A DNA stretch of 64,000 nucleotides, taken from assembly GCA_026392415.1 (NCBI GenBank), contig JAPLCC010000019.1, positions 62,001 through 126,000 of the forward strand. The letters are read 5' to 3'. The notes beneath the pieces are model-generated. The model was not told where the DNA came from. It worked only from the letters and a program-made list of their open reading frames with translations, and made no database searches. Positions 17,015 through 26,035 of the stretch are shown piece after piece. Position numbers and translations under genes: made by a program. The stretch is from Propionibacteriales bacterium. GTDB taxonomy: Bacteria; Actinomycetota; Actinomycetes; Propionibacteriales; Nocardioidaceae. Position 1 is the stretch's first letter, and each line of letters begins with the position of its first letter.

Positions 17015-18519
17015 ATGGAACGCACCCGGAGCGGGAGAGCGCGACCTTCCCGGGTCCTTCCGAAGAACAGCGCGAAGACGACGGTCACGACGCCGACGCT
17101 GATGGCGCCCACGACGAGGACCTCCACGAGCCCCCCGGTGTCCACCAGTGCCGCCGCCTGCAGGGCAAGCACGAGGCTGACACCGATGGCCCCGAGGTGG
17201 GCGACCTGGCGCGCGAAGTAGCCTCCCGGTCGGGCTCCGAAATGACGGCGGTAGAGCAGGCGCGGCTCCACCCAGATGCTGGTGAGCACCCGAGCGACGA
17301 CCGTCGCGGCAGCGATGCCCGCCACGCCCCAGATCTGGGCGAAGGCGACACCGAGGGCCACGTTGAGGGCCGCGCAGGCGAGCAGCAGGTAGCGGATGTC
17401 GCGAAACATGCCGGTCGCCTGACGGAACGTGAAGACGGGCATCATGAGCCCGAGGACCAGGAAGTTGGCGGCCACGGCAAATGAGACCTCGCGAGCCATC
17501 ACGTAGTCGGCTCCCACCCAGATCCGCACGAGGTCGTCGAGCGTCACCGCGAACCCGACGGCGCAGGCGCCGTAGATCCAGGCTGCGAGCAGCTGCATCT
17601 CCTCGAACACTGCCTTGGCCTGCGCGCCCGCGGCGATCACGTGGTGGCCGACGCTGGGTGTCAGTGCCGAGAAGGCCACTTCCAGCACGAGCGTGACGCT
17701 TCCGACGATCAGCAGGTAGTTGGCGTAGCGGCCGCCCACGGCGGCGCCGAGAAGGCCCACTGCCAAGATCGCTGAGGTGTTGTTGATCGCGACCCCGCTG
17801 ATCCGGATGACGAGCATCGCGCGCACCTGCGCATAGAGGGTCTTGCGGTCCGCCGAGGACACCTGCACCGTTCCGGGGCGGCGGAGACAGGGATACAGAT
17901 CTCCTGCGCGGCGGTAGGTGTAGATGCCGTAGCCGATGGTGGCCGACGCCTGCAGCAGGACGTACACGAGGTAGCTGTCGAACAGAACGATCGCAAGGAT
18001 CTGCAACACGATGCGTGCGCCGTTGAAGGCGAGACCCCAGAGCTTGGTGAGGTGGACCTTCTCGTCAGCGATGAGCAGCGTCAGGCGACTGGCGAAGAGA
18101 TAGTTGGCCGCCACACTGACCAGCAGGACGGCGAAGTACTCCTTCAGCCCCTCCACCGGGCGCGAGGTGTTCGCAAGTCGGTCGAGGAACGGCAACAGCA
18201 GCCCGCCCGCGCAGAGGACAGCGACGGCCACGAACCGGTACATCCGCGCGAGGAACTCCACGAGCGCAGTCACCCGGTCCTCGTCGCCGTCACGCAACGG
18301 CTGGTACAGCGAATAGGCCACCGCCGCGGACAATCCCACGTCGGCCAGGCCGACCACGGCGAGCACGCTCACGAAGAGAGCGTCGACGCCCGAGAGCTCG
18401 ATGCCGAGGTGGGCGACGAAGACCGCCCGCGCGACGATCCCCAGCGCCAGGAGCACGAGCTGCGCGAACAGGCTCACCAGCGCGTTGCGCGCCGAGGTGG
18501 CCGTTCTCGATCGCGTCAT
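17002..18519 (-). CDS. Polysaccharide flippase (Wzx/MATE-like)
   Basis: 505 residues from ATG 18519, with GGAGAG eleven bases upstream; ATG 18555 would add 12 residues and overlap the upstream gene. About 12-14 hydrophobic helices, starting ALVSLFAQLVLLALGIVARAVF. The C-terminal half has LVLGLMMPVFTFRQATGMFRDI, common in PST-family exporters. It would flip the lipid-linked repeat unit across the membrane. Last gene of the minus-strand run 27874-17002 and partner of the EpsG-type polymerase at 20670. Confidence 0.88.
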   Translation of the reverse strand: MTRSRTATSARNALVSLFAQLVLLALGIVARAVFVAHLGIELSGVDALFVSVLAVVGLADVGLSAAVAYSLYQPLRDGDEDRVTALVEFLARMYRFVAVAVLCAGGLLLPFLDRLANTSRPVEGLKEYFAVLLVSVAANYLFASRLTLLIADEKVHLTKLWGLAFNGARIVLQILAIVLFDSYLVYVLLQASATIGYGIYTYRRAGDLYPCLRRPGTVQVSSADRKTLYAQVRAMLVIRISGVAINNTSAILAVGLLGAAVGGRYANYLLIVGSVTLVLEVAFSALTPSVGHHVIAAGAQAKAVFEEMQLLAAWIYGACAVGFAVTLDDLVRIWVGADYVMAREVSFAVAANFLVLGLMMPVFTFRQATGMFRDIRYLLLACAALNVALGVAFAQIWGVAGIAAATVVARVLTSIWVEPRLLYRRHFGARPGGYFARQVAHLGAIGVSLVLALQAAALVDTGGLVEVLVVGAISVGVVTVVFALFFGRTREGRALPLRVRSILRR

Positions 18520-18547
18520 CGCAGCGCGGTCTCTCCGGTGCCGACCG

Positions 18548-19639
18548 TCACCCATCGTCGGCCGACCTGAGGACGCTGACCAGACGTGCCTTGAACGCTC
18601 CATCGGGCGCCGACGCGGGTTCCACGTGCCCGATGTCCTGCGCCAGCTCAGCCAGCCAGCCAGCCATCGCGGGCTCGTCGGGTAGGAATCGAACCGATGG
18701 CACGCCGCTCAACCAGGTGCGGTGGAAGTCGCCCACCTTCCCGGTGGCGCTGTCGACGACGACACACGGCGTGCCGGTGATGACGGCGAAGATCATGCCG
18801 TGCAACCGGTCGGTCACGACGACCTCCGCCGCACGAAAGTCCGACCAGATGGCAGCCAACGCTTCGTCGGCGTCGGCCTGGTCCAGCCGGACATCGCCGA
18901 TGTGGGTGTCACGTTCCCTCACCGCGGCGACCGCCGCCAACGCAGCGATCACCTCGGACCGCCGGCTCGGCGAGATCAGCGCCTCTCGGTCGCGCCGCAG
19001 GCTCACGATCACGCCGGCGCGCTCGACAACCGGTCGGCTGCGGTCCAGGCAGAGCACGACATCGGGGACGAGCTCGACCGCGCATCCTGGAAAGGTCTCC
19101 CGGGCCCGCTCGTAGGACGCCTCCTCACGGACCAGCAGAGTCAGATCACCGTGTCTCTCGAGGACCCGTTGGGAACGACGCCTCGACCACCGGCCGTAGG
19201 ACGTGTCGCTGAACTCGATGCTCTGGGGGAAGGAGATGATCCGCTGTCCAGGGAAGGACCTGACGACCAGCTCACGCAGCCACTGGATGTCGTCGTAGAG
19301 GTCCCCCGTGTTGCCGCCGCCGATCATCGTCACCAGATCGTCTGGTCGGAGTTCGCTCCTGAGTGTCTTGACGGACACGGTCGTCCGACTGATCGGGACC
19401 GGGATGACCAGACGCTGCGGATACATCTCCTCGAGCAGCGCCACCTGCGCCTGGGTGATGGCGAGGTCGCCGAGATTGCCGTAGTCGGCCGCGAGCATCA
19501 CGAACACCCTCGGGGACGAGACGTCCCACGTCGGGGGAAGGGGCAGCGCACGAGTGCGTGTGTGGTGGAGTCGAAGCTTGGCCCGGAGCAGCTGACGCTG
19601 TGCAAACGTCCGCATCTCACCGCGCGCCGATCCCCTCAT
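18548..19639 (-). CDS. Polysaccharide pyruvyltransferase family protein
   Basis: 363 residues, ATG 19639 overlapping the upstream glycosyltransferase stop (ATGA). Family signatures: DYGNLGDLAITQAQVALLEE (about 50-70), MIGGGNTGDLYDDIQWLREL (about 110), FPQSIEFSD, and AEVVVTDRLHGMIFAVITGTPCVV (about 275-298). The family adds pyruvate ketals from phosphoenolpyruvate to sugar residues, although some members have other roles. This would give the EPS an acidic substituent. Confidence 0.9.
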   Translation of the reverse strand: MRGSARGEMRTFAQRQLLRAKLRLHHTRTRALPLPPTWDVSSPRVFVMLAADYGNLGDLAITQAQVALLEEMYPQRLVIPVPISRTTVSVKTLRSELRPDDLVTMIGGGNTGDLYDDIQWLRELVVRSFPGQRIISFPQSIEFSDTSYGRWSRRRSQRVLERHGDLTLLVREEASYERARETFPGCAVELVPDVVLCLDRSRPVVERAGVIVSLRRDREALISPSRRSEVIAALAAVAAVRERDTHIGDVRLDQADADEALAAIWSDFRAAEVVVTDRLHGMIFAVITGTPCVVVDSATGKVGDFHRTWLSGVPSVRFLPDEPAMAGWLAELAQDIGHVEPASAPDGAFKARLVSVLRSADDG

Positions 19640-20673
19640 CGCCCTCTCCGTCGCGGGCGTCGTGCGGAGACCGCTCCGAGCAGGAGGAGGCCGCGCGTTC
19701 GGCGGCGGCGAGCCTGGGCGAGGACCCAACGATCCTGGCGGCGCAGCGCGCTCGTCGACGTGCAGCCGGCCACCAGTTCTGCCACGTCGGCATCGGCGAG
19801 CATCGCCCGCAGGAGCGAGCGCTGCGCTCGCCGGCCTCCAGGCTGTGCAACCACCGATCGGGCAGCCATCGCCACAGCCCGCGCCGTCATGGTCGCGACG
19901 ATGCCCTCGACCCGCTCCGGCGCCACCCGCCAGTGGACCAGCAGGTCACGGGTCTGGTCGATCGCCCGTGCCTTCAACGCCAGGAGGTCGGGGTAGTACG
20001 CCGACCCGAGGGTGACGCGGGGCCGCTGGACGTAGTGGACGAAGGCTGCGGGCTCGACGGCCACCACTTCGGCGGTCCGGAGCGCCGCGGCGTTGAAGAG
20101 GATGTCCTCGACGAGCGAGGTCCCCTCCTCGAACCTGAGCGCGTGCTCGTCCAGGAAGAGACGCAGATAGATCTTGTTCCAGGCGTAGCCCAGGAAGTTG
20201 ATCAGCTGGAGGTCGATCTCGGGCGGCGGGCTGCCCGGCCCGATCGTCCGGGCACTGGGAATCAGCTCGTCGCAGCGCACGACCTCCCCGCTGTCGTCGC
20301 GGTGCTCGACCTTGACGCCGGTCACGACGACCTCGGCCCCACTCTCGCGCTGCGCTCGGACCAGATGAGCAAGCCAACCCGGCTCCGCCCAGTCATCACC
20401 GTCCAGGAAGCAGACCAGCTCCCCCGCCGCAGCGGCGAGCCCGGAGTTGCGCGCCGCGGAAAGGCCCCCGTTGTCCCGGTGGATGACCCGCACCCGCGCG
20501 TCCTTGTCCGCCCACCCGTCACAGATGTCCCTCGAGCGATCCGTCGACCCGTCGTCGACGAGGATCACCTCAAAGGACTCGAAGGACTGGTCGAGCACCG
20601 AGGACACGCACTGGTCGACGTAGCCCTCGATGTTCCACACCGGGACGACGACCGACACCACCGGAGGCATCAT
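19636..20673 (-). CDS. Glycosyltransferase family 2
   Basis: 345 residues, ATG 20673 (MMPPVVSVVVPVWN) overlapping the EpsG stop. GT-A fold: VILVDDGSTDRSRDIC (about 37-52), NGGLSAARNSGLAAAAGELV and FLDGDDWAEPGWL (DxD at about 91-93). The C-terminal region has YAWNKIYLRLFLDEHALRFEEG and SLVEDILFN, common in capsule GT2 enzymes of the EpsJ or WaaE-like group. Very Arg-rich last 25 residues. Donor and acceptor are unknown. Confidence 0.92.
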   Translation of the reverse strand: MMPPVVSVVVPVWNIEGYVDQCVSSVLDQSFESFEVILVDDGSTDRSRDICDGWADKDARVRVIHRDNGGLSAARNSGLAAAAGELVCFLDGDDWAEPGWLAHLVRAQRESGAEVVVTGVKVEHRDDSGEVVRCDELIPSARTIGPGSPPPEIDLQLINFLGYAWNKIYLRLFLDEHALRFEEGTSLVEDILFNAAALRTAEVVAVEPAAFVHYVQRPRVTLGSAYYPDLLALKARAIDQTRDLLVHWRVAPERVEGIVATMTARAVAMAARSVVAQPGGRRAQRSLLRAMLADADVAELVAGCTSTSALRRQDRWVLAQARRRRTRGLLLLGAVSARRPRRRGR

Positions 20674-21767
20674 CCGCTCCTCGACATGACCCACTGGAAG
20701 GGGATCAGGGCTGGCTGCGACGTCGTCTCCAGATACCAGAAGGCAGCGAAACCCCCCACGGCCAACAGCGTGAGAAGGCTGCGGTTGCGTCCCGTGGCCC
20801 CGAGGATCGCTGGAAGGGCGACCGCGACGTAGACGAGGGTGTAGATCGAGAAGCGGGCGACGTAGGCGCTGTTGAGCGACGCGACGAGCACGACGGCATG
20901 GATCAGCATGATGTTGGAGTAGAAGCTGGCCCTCTCGGTCAGTTCGTCCTTCTTGGCGAAGAGAAGGAACACCACGCACGGCGCGAAAGCGATGGCGATC
21001 CGCAGGGGGTTGATCTGTTCGACGAAGTAGGCGGCCGCCGAGGTGTCGTCGTCCTTGATGGCATCGACCAACTGGCCGAAGACTTCATAGGAGTTCAGGG
21101 CCAGGAAGGCCACGCCGACGAGCAACAGCGTCCCAGCAGGCCGCAGCGGCCTGCGGGGCACCCAGTACAACAGCAGCATCACGATCGCGCTGACATGGAA
21201 GAGCATCGCCAGGAACACGACCAGCACGTACGGACGGAAACGCCGCTGCAGGATGAGCTGGTGCCCGGCGAAGAGGACCGCGCAGGCGAGGTACTGGCGG
21301 ATCCCGTTGAAGGATCCCTGCCACGAGGCGCATGCGATGTACAAGTAGATGGCGAGCGCCGGACGATCCGTGCTGCGGAAGATGGTCCAGATCGTGAGGC
21401 CCACCGTGATGACGGCGGCGATGGCGAACATGGTCGCCGGGTCGTCCCGGGTGGCGTGAGCGATCTTGGCAATGACGCGGATCCCGGGCTCGTCGAAGAT
21501 GCCCATCTCGGCCCTGGGCGTGGCGACGTACAGCGGGTAGAGGTTCTCGTAGTTCCCGAAGTCCGTCCCGACACGCCACCTCAGGGCGGCCATGAACGTC
21601 AGGACGGAAGCCGACGCCAGCAGCAGGATGCCCGGGGCCGAGATCGGGGGGCCCTGAGCCCTCGTCGCTTCGCCTTCCACGGCCGTCACGCGCACCGGGG
21701 CGGCGGCTCGACGCCCCTGGTGGGCGAAGGCTACCGAGAGCAGGATCGCGACGTAGTAGGGAAGCAC
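20670..21767 (-). CDS. EpsG-family EPS polymerase (Wzy role)
   Basis: 365 residues, GTG 21767. About ten hydrophobic helices. RWRVGTDFGNYENLYPLY near residue 65 is the EpsG-family signature (RxxxGxDxxxY), followed by SFNGIRQYLACAVLFAGHQ, the conserved FN-x-x-RQ-x-x-A segment. EpsG proteins polymerise repeat units on the outer face of the membrane. Its start is one base from the upstream GT2 stop, so it is tightly linked to glycosyltransferases on both sides. Confidence 0.88.
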   Translation of the reverse strand: MLPYYVAILLSVAFAHQGRRAAAPVRVTAVEGEATRAQGPPISAPGILLLASASVLTFMAALRWRVGTDFGNYENLYPLYVATPRAEMGIFDEPGIRVIAKIAHATRDDPATMFAIAAVITVGLTIWTIFRSTDRPALAIYLYIACASWQGSFNGIRQYLACAVLFAGHQLILQRRFRPYVLVVFLAMLFHVSAIVMLLLYWVPRRPLRPAGTLLLVGVAFLALNSYEVFGQLVDAIKDDDTSAAAYFVEQINPLRIAIAFAPCVVFLLFAKKDELTERASFYSNIMLIHAVVLVASLNSAYVARFSIYTLVYVAVALPAILGATGRNRSLLTLLAVGGFAAFWYLETTSQPALIPFQWVMSRSG

Positions 21768-21768
21768 G

Positions 21769-22650
21769 TCACTCCGTGCCCGGCGTGCGACGCGACGCCG
21801 CCCGGGCGAAAACGGTGTGCTGCCACTGGCGATAGGCGCCGATCAGACGGTAGGGCACGAGGCCCTTCCCGAGCGCCAGGGTCGGGGCGAGGTACCAGTG
21901 CAGGGGAAAGCCCAGCAGGCGGAAGCCGACCAGGATGGTCTGGTAGGACCGCCACCGGACCCGGAGGGTGCGCCGGCGGATCGCCGCCTCGTCCTCCCGG
22001 ACCAGGTAGAGCGGCTCGGGGAGGTTGTGCCCCACCATCTCGCGGTGGAAGAAGCGGAACCACAGGTCGTAGTCCTGGCCGCGCTCGGTCCGCGGCGACA
22101 CGGTGTAACCGCCGAGATCGGCATAGGCAGCAGCGCGCACCATCACCGTCGCGTGGGCGAAGGGAACGCCGTGGCGCAGCGACGTCCGATCTGGCCGCTC
22201 GGCCAGGACCAGGACGTCCTTGGGCCCACTGCGGTCGAACCGCTGGATGGCGGTGCCGACCAGGCTCACCTCGGGATGGTCCTCCAGGTAGGCCGCCTGA
22301 CGCTCGAACCGGTGAGGCAGCGACACGTCGTCACCGTCCATCCGAGCGACGTACTCCCCCTGCGCAACGGCCAGGCACCGGTTCAACGAATGGGCGAGCT
22401 TCGAGTTCACCTCGTTGCGCAGGACGACGACCTTGCCCGCGTGACGGCTGGCGAACTCGTCGAGCAGGGCCGGCGACCCGTCCGTGGATGCGTCGTCGCA
22501 CACGACCAGCTCCCAGCGCGGGTACGACTGCGTCTCGATCGATTCCAACGCCTCGGCGAGGGTGTCCTCGCAGTTGTAGGTGGCCATGACCACGGACACC
22601 AGTGGCACCGACTCCACCTCGTCGCGTCCGTGCGCCGCCGCCGCCGTCAT
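21769..22650 (-). CDS. Glycosyltransferase family 2
   Basis: 293 residues from ATG 22650, which overlaps the epimerase stop (ATGA); an upstream ATG at 22677 is less likely. SVVMATYNCEDTLAEALESI (about 20-40), VCDDASTDGSPALL, and VARMDGDDVSLPHRFERQ (DxD) identify a GT-A inverting transferase. PRTERGQDYDLWFRF is the conserved catalytic Asp region. The C-terminus has a hydrophobic stretch (LGFPLHWYLAPTLALG). Sugar specificity unknown. Confidence 0.92.
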   Translation of the reverse strand: MTAAAAHGRDEVESVPLVSVVMATYNCEDTLAEALESIETQSYPRWELVVCDDASTDGSPALLDEFASRHAGKVVVLRNEVNSKLAHSLNRCLAVAQGEYVARMDGDDVSLPHRFERQAAYLEDHPEVSLVGTAIQRFDRSGPKDVLVLAERPDRTSLRHGVPFAHATVMVRAAAYADLGGYTVSPRTERGQDYDLWFRFFHREMVGHNLPEPLYLVREDEAAIRRRTLRVRWRSYQTILVGFRLLGFPLHWYLAPTLALGKGLVPYRLIGAYRQWQHTVFARAASRRTPGTE

Positions 22651-23576
22651 GCGGTCCCCGATCGCGACCTCATCCATGCGACCGTCTCGCGCAGGCCGTC
22701 GATGAGCGGGACCGGCTCGATGTCGGGGAACAGTGACCGCACCAGGGTGCTGTCGGCCTGCGAGTCCCTGACGTCGCCCGCGCGGGTCGGAGCATGCTCG
22801 CGGTCGAGCTCGTGGCCGAACTCGCCCTCGAGGAGGCCGATGACCTCCAGGAGCGAGAAGCGCGTCCCGAAGGCGAGGTTCACCGGGCTCAAGGAGATCA
22901 CCCGGCGCTCGACGGCGTCGCAGATGGTCTCGACGACCGTCCCGACGTAGGTGAAGTCGCGGGTCTGTAGACCGTCACCGTGCACCTGGAGCGGCACACC
23001 CGTGACCGCTGCGTGGGTGAAGGCCGGGACCACGGCCGCGTAGGCGTGGCCGGGGGCCTGGAGCGGCCCGAAGACGTTGAAGAACCGGAACGCCAGCGTC
23101 GGCAGGTCATAACAGTGCTGGAACGAGATCGCATAGGACTCGGCGGCGAGCTTGCTCACGGCGTACGGGGACACCGGCATCGGGGTCATCGTCTCGACCT
23201 TCGGCAGCACCCGATTGGCGCCGTAGACCGACGAGGACGACGCGACGATCACCTGGGCGCTGGCCTCCCGAGCGGCCTGGAGGACACGCAGCGTGCCCGT
23301 GGCGTTCGCCTCATGGCTCGGCACGGGCTCCTTGACCGAGCGCGGCACGGAGGGGATGGCCGCGAGGTGCACCACCGCATCGGCCTCCCGCACGGGCGCG
23401 AGGGACGCGTCGTCGAGGATCGACCCCTCGACCAGATCGACGGCCACGCCGTCGAGATTGCTCTCGAAGCCGGTCGAGAAGTCGTCGATCACCGTGACGT
23501 CGGCGCCGTCGGCGACCAGGCGGCGCGCCAGGTTCGCCCCCACGAACCCAGCTCCTCCAGTGATGACCACTTTCAT
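22647..23576 (-). CDS. NAD-dependent nucleotide-sugar 4-epimerase (TviC/WbpP/Gne-like)
   Basis: 309 residues, ATG 23576. Extended SDR: TGGAGFVGANLARRLV (about 6-21), VVHLAAIPSVPRSV, SSSSVYGANRVLPKVE, and the active-site PYAVSKLAAESY (Tyr-x3-Lys). IPSVPRS and RFFNVFGPLQ with PGHAYAAVVPAF match the UDP-GlcNAc/GlcNAcA 4-epimerases. With the TviB-like enzyme it could provide UDP-GalNAcA. The start is preceded by 57 bases after the GT4 end, so a separate ribosome entry is likely. Confidence 0.88.
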   Translation of the reverse strand: MKVVITGGAGFVGANLARRLVADGADVTVIDDFSTGFESNLDGVAVDLVEGSILDDASLAPVREADAVVHLAAIPSVPRSVKEPVPSHEANATGTLRVLQAAREASAQVIVASSSSVYGANRVLPKVETMTPMPVSPYAVSKLAAESYAISFQHCYDLPTLAFRFFNVFGPLQAPGHAYAAVVPAFTHAAVTGVPLQVHGDGLQTRDFTYVGTVVETICDAVERRVISLSPVNLAFGTRFSLLEVIGLLEGEFGHELDREHAPTRAGDVRDSQADSTLVRSLFPDIEPVPLIDGLRETVAWMRSRSGTA

Positions 23577-23633
23577 TGCCGACCCATCCCCTTCATCAAC
23601 CGCAGGACGTTCTCACTCATTCGCACATCGCCG

Positions 23634-24830
23634 TCATTTCTTGGACCACATTGCTTCCATGTGCGCCAGGTGCAGTGGCCACACCACGTCAGTGTCGAAC
23701 TCGGCGATCGCTCGCTGCCGGGCTGCTTCCCCGAGCCGGTCAGCCAACTGGGGTTCGCTGGCGATCTTCCAGACGGCCTCAGCGAGCGCCTCGGCGTCCC
23801 TCGTGGGTACGAGCAGGCCGGTCTTTCCGTCGACGACGGCGTCACGTGCACCGGTCGCCGTCGTGGTGACCGCCGGCAGGCCGAGCGCGGCCGCTTCGAT
23901 GATCACCTGCCCGAAGCCTTCCCTGAGCGTGGGCAGGCAGAGAAGAACCGACCGACGCATGTACGGGCGAGGGTCGCTGACCGCGCCGACCACGTGAAGA
24001 GGGAGCTGTCCTGCGACATCGGCGAGGGCGCGGCCCAACTCTCGATCCTCTTCCGGCCCGACCACCAGCAGTGCGACGACGCGGCCTTGATCATGGAGAG
24101 ACCTGAAGGCCTCGATCAACGTGTCGACACCCTTGTCGCGGTTGATCCTCCCGACGAATGCCACGCAGGGCACCCCTGCGTGCGCAGAGAGGAACCGCTC
24201 CGCCGCATCGTCGACGGGGGGCAGGTCCTCGGACTCTCGATCGAACCGTCGCGTGTCGACGCCGAGCGCGCTGCCGGAGCCGACGGTCTCGACCTCGAGC
24301 GCGACTCCTTCTTGCTCCGCGAGCCTGGCGAGGCTGGCACTGTCAGCGACGACAGCCGTCGACGCACACCCGATGACCCTCTCGAACTGGCGCAGGACAG
24401 CACGCTTCGCGCCGGTCTCCGTCTCGTGGCGCAGGCCCCACAGCTCGTACACACGGACCCTGACACGCAGCAGCCACCCAGCGATGGCACCGAGCAGGGC
24501 CGCCTTCGGTGTCGAGTAGATCAGGACGTCGGGACGCAGAGCCCGCAGAGCGGCCAGCAGCCGAACGAGGGACACGACGTCCCGAAGCGGCGAGGGTTCC
24601 CTGCGCATGGGGATCGCGATGGTTCGGATCCCTTCGGCTCGGCCCACGTCCTGCAGCCTGCCGTCATCCGAGGCGATGAGTGTCACGTCCCAGCCGTGGT
24701 TCGCCAGATAGCTGAGGTAGCCCCGGAGGAACACCGCACTCTGGTCGGAGGTCACGACGAAGACAACACTGCGGGCACCTGACTCGGCCCTCGGCCGTCC
24801 TGACTTTTGCTCAGACATCGACCCTCGCAT
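23634..24830 (-). CDS. Glycosyltransferase family 4
   Basis: 398 residues from ATG 24830, overlapping the aminotransferase stop as TGATG; ATG 24818 with GAGGG before it is an alternative. GT-B fold. VVFVVTSDQSAVFLRGYLSYLANHGWDV is the N-terminal domain, IYSTPKAALLGAIAGWL follows, and the donor site contains VAFVGRINRDKGVDTLIEAF, VVGPEE and LPTLREGFGQVIIEAAALGLPAV. It resembles PglA/CapM-like transferases that add the second sugar of a lipid-linked unit, which fits its place after the aminotransferase gene. That assignment is an inference. Confidence 0.92.
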   Translation of the reverse strand: MRGSMSEQKSGRPRAESGARSVVFVVTSDQSAVFLRGYLSYLANHGWDVTLIASDDGRLQDVGRAEGIRTIAIPMRREPSPLRDVVSLVRLLAALRALRPDVLIYSTPKAALLGAIAGWLLRVRVRVYELWGLRHETETGAKRAVLRQFERVIGCASTAVVADSASLARLAEQEGVALEVETVGSGSALGVDTRRFDRESEDLPPVDDAAERFLSAHAGVPCVAFVGRINRDKGVDTLIEAFRSLHDQGRVVALLVVGPEEDRELGRALADVAGQLPLHVVGAVSDPRPYMRRSVLLCLPTLREGFGQVIIEAAALGLPAVTTTATGARDAVVDGKTGLLVPTRDAEALAEAVWKIASEPQLADRLGEAARQRAIAEFDTDVVWPLHLAHMEAMWSKK

Positions 24831-25984
24831 CAGCCCGCCACCGCGGCGATGGCCTGCTCGACACGGGCAAACTCTGATTCCGTCATACCCGAGCCCGAGG
24901 GCAGGGTCAGACCGTTGGCGAACAGTCTCGCCGAGGTTCCGTCGAGCGAACCCCGGAGACCGGCATTCACGGGCTGGAGGTGCATCGGCTTCCACAGTGG
25001 TCGTGACTCGATGTCTGCTTCCGTCAGGGCGGACCCGAGGTCCTGCGCGGTCCAGTCGGACTCCGCCGCGTCGACGATGATGGCCGTCAGCCAGCAGTTG
25101 TCACTCGCATCGTCCGCACCACCGAGGATCCGGACGCCGGGGCTGCCCGCAAGCGCGGCGCGATAACGCTCGCGCCAGGTGCGGCGACGCTCGATCATCG
25201 CGTCGAGTCGGGTCAGCTGAGCGCGCCCGAGAGCGGCGAGGAGATTGGACAGGCGGTAGTTGTAACCGACCTCGGTGTGTTCGTAGTGCACGGCAGGCTC
25301 GCGCGCCTGTGTGGACAGCTTGCGGACATGATCGGCAAGGGCCCGGTCGTTCGTCAGCAACATGCCGCCGCCCGAGGTCGTCATGATCTTGTTGCCGTTG
25401 AACGACGTGACCGCGGCGTCACCGAAGGAGCCGGCCGGCGCTCCGTTCCAGGACGCCCCGAGGGACTCAGCTGCGTCGGCCAGCAGCCGGACACCGGCTC
25501 GTTCTGCGATCTGCGAGATCGCCGTGTAGTCAGCCGCCTTGCCGAACAGGTCGACCGAGATGATCGCCGGCACTCGACGTCCCTCGGACCGGAGCAGCGC
25601 GAGCGCGTCCTCGAGCAGGGCTGGGTTCATGTTCCCCGACTCCGGCTCGGAGTCGACGAAGTACGGCTCTGCCCCGACGTACCTGATGGCGTTGATGGTT
25701 GCCGCGAAGGTGAGCGTCGAGGCAGGAACGACGTCGCCCGGACCGACGCCCCACGACAGGAGCGCCAGATGCAGAGCAGCCGTGCCCGACGAAAGACCCA
25801 CCGCATGGGCGACGCCCACCCGGTCGGCGATCTCCTGCTCGAATGCCGTCAGGTCGGGACCTGCGGGCGCGATCCAGCCGGACTGCATCGCGCGCAGGAC
25901 GTACTCCTGCTCCAACTGACCGACATCTGGCGGAGACAGCAGGATCGGGGGGCTGACTGACACGAGGCCTCGATCGTTGTTCAT
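24830..25984 (-). CDS. PLP-dependent aminotransferase, DegT/DnrJ/EryC1/StrS (PglE-like)
   Basis: 384 residues, ATG 25984. Transfers an amino group to a 4-keto nucleotide sugar. VGLSSGTAALHLAL binds the PLP phosphate, DAAESLGASW holds the ring-contacting Asp, and the Schiff-base Lys is in SFNGNKIMTTSGGGML (about residue 192). The 3' region HLQPVNAGLRG fits sugar aminotransferases. Together with the 4,6-dehydratase at 26036 and the PglD-like enzyme it forms a UDP-bacillosamine-type route. The start follows the -10 box TAGACT by eight bases. Confidence 0.92.
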   Translation of the reverse strand: MNNDRGLVSVSPPILLSPPDVGQLEQEYVLRAMQSGWIAPAGPDLTAFEQEIADRVGVAHAVGLSSGTAALHLALLSWGVGPGDVVPASTLTFAATINAIRYVGAEPYFVDSEPESGNMNPALLEDALALLRSEGRRVPAIISVDLFGKAADYTAISQIAERAGVRLLADAAESLGASWNGAPAGSFGDAAVTSFNGNKIMTTSGGGMLLTNDRALADHVRKLSTQAREPAVHYEHTEVGYNYRLSNLLAALGRAQLTRLDAMIERRRTWRERYRAALAGSPGVRILGGADDASDNCWLTAIIVDAAESDWTAQDLGSALTEADIESRPLWKPMHLQPVNAGLRGSLDGTSARLFANGLTLPSGSGMTESEFARVEQAIAAVAG

Positions 25985-25992
25985 CTACTGCA

Positions 25993-25998
25993 AGTCTA
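25993..25998 (-). promoter_or_regulatory. -10 box TAGACT for the aminotransferase operon
   Basis: TAGACT eight bases before ATG 25984, suggesting a leaderless internal promoter behind the PglF-like gene. Confidence 0.5.
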
Positions 25999-26035
25999 GG
26001 TAACAGACGACCCATTCGCCGCGCTTCGCCCAACC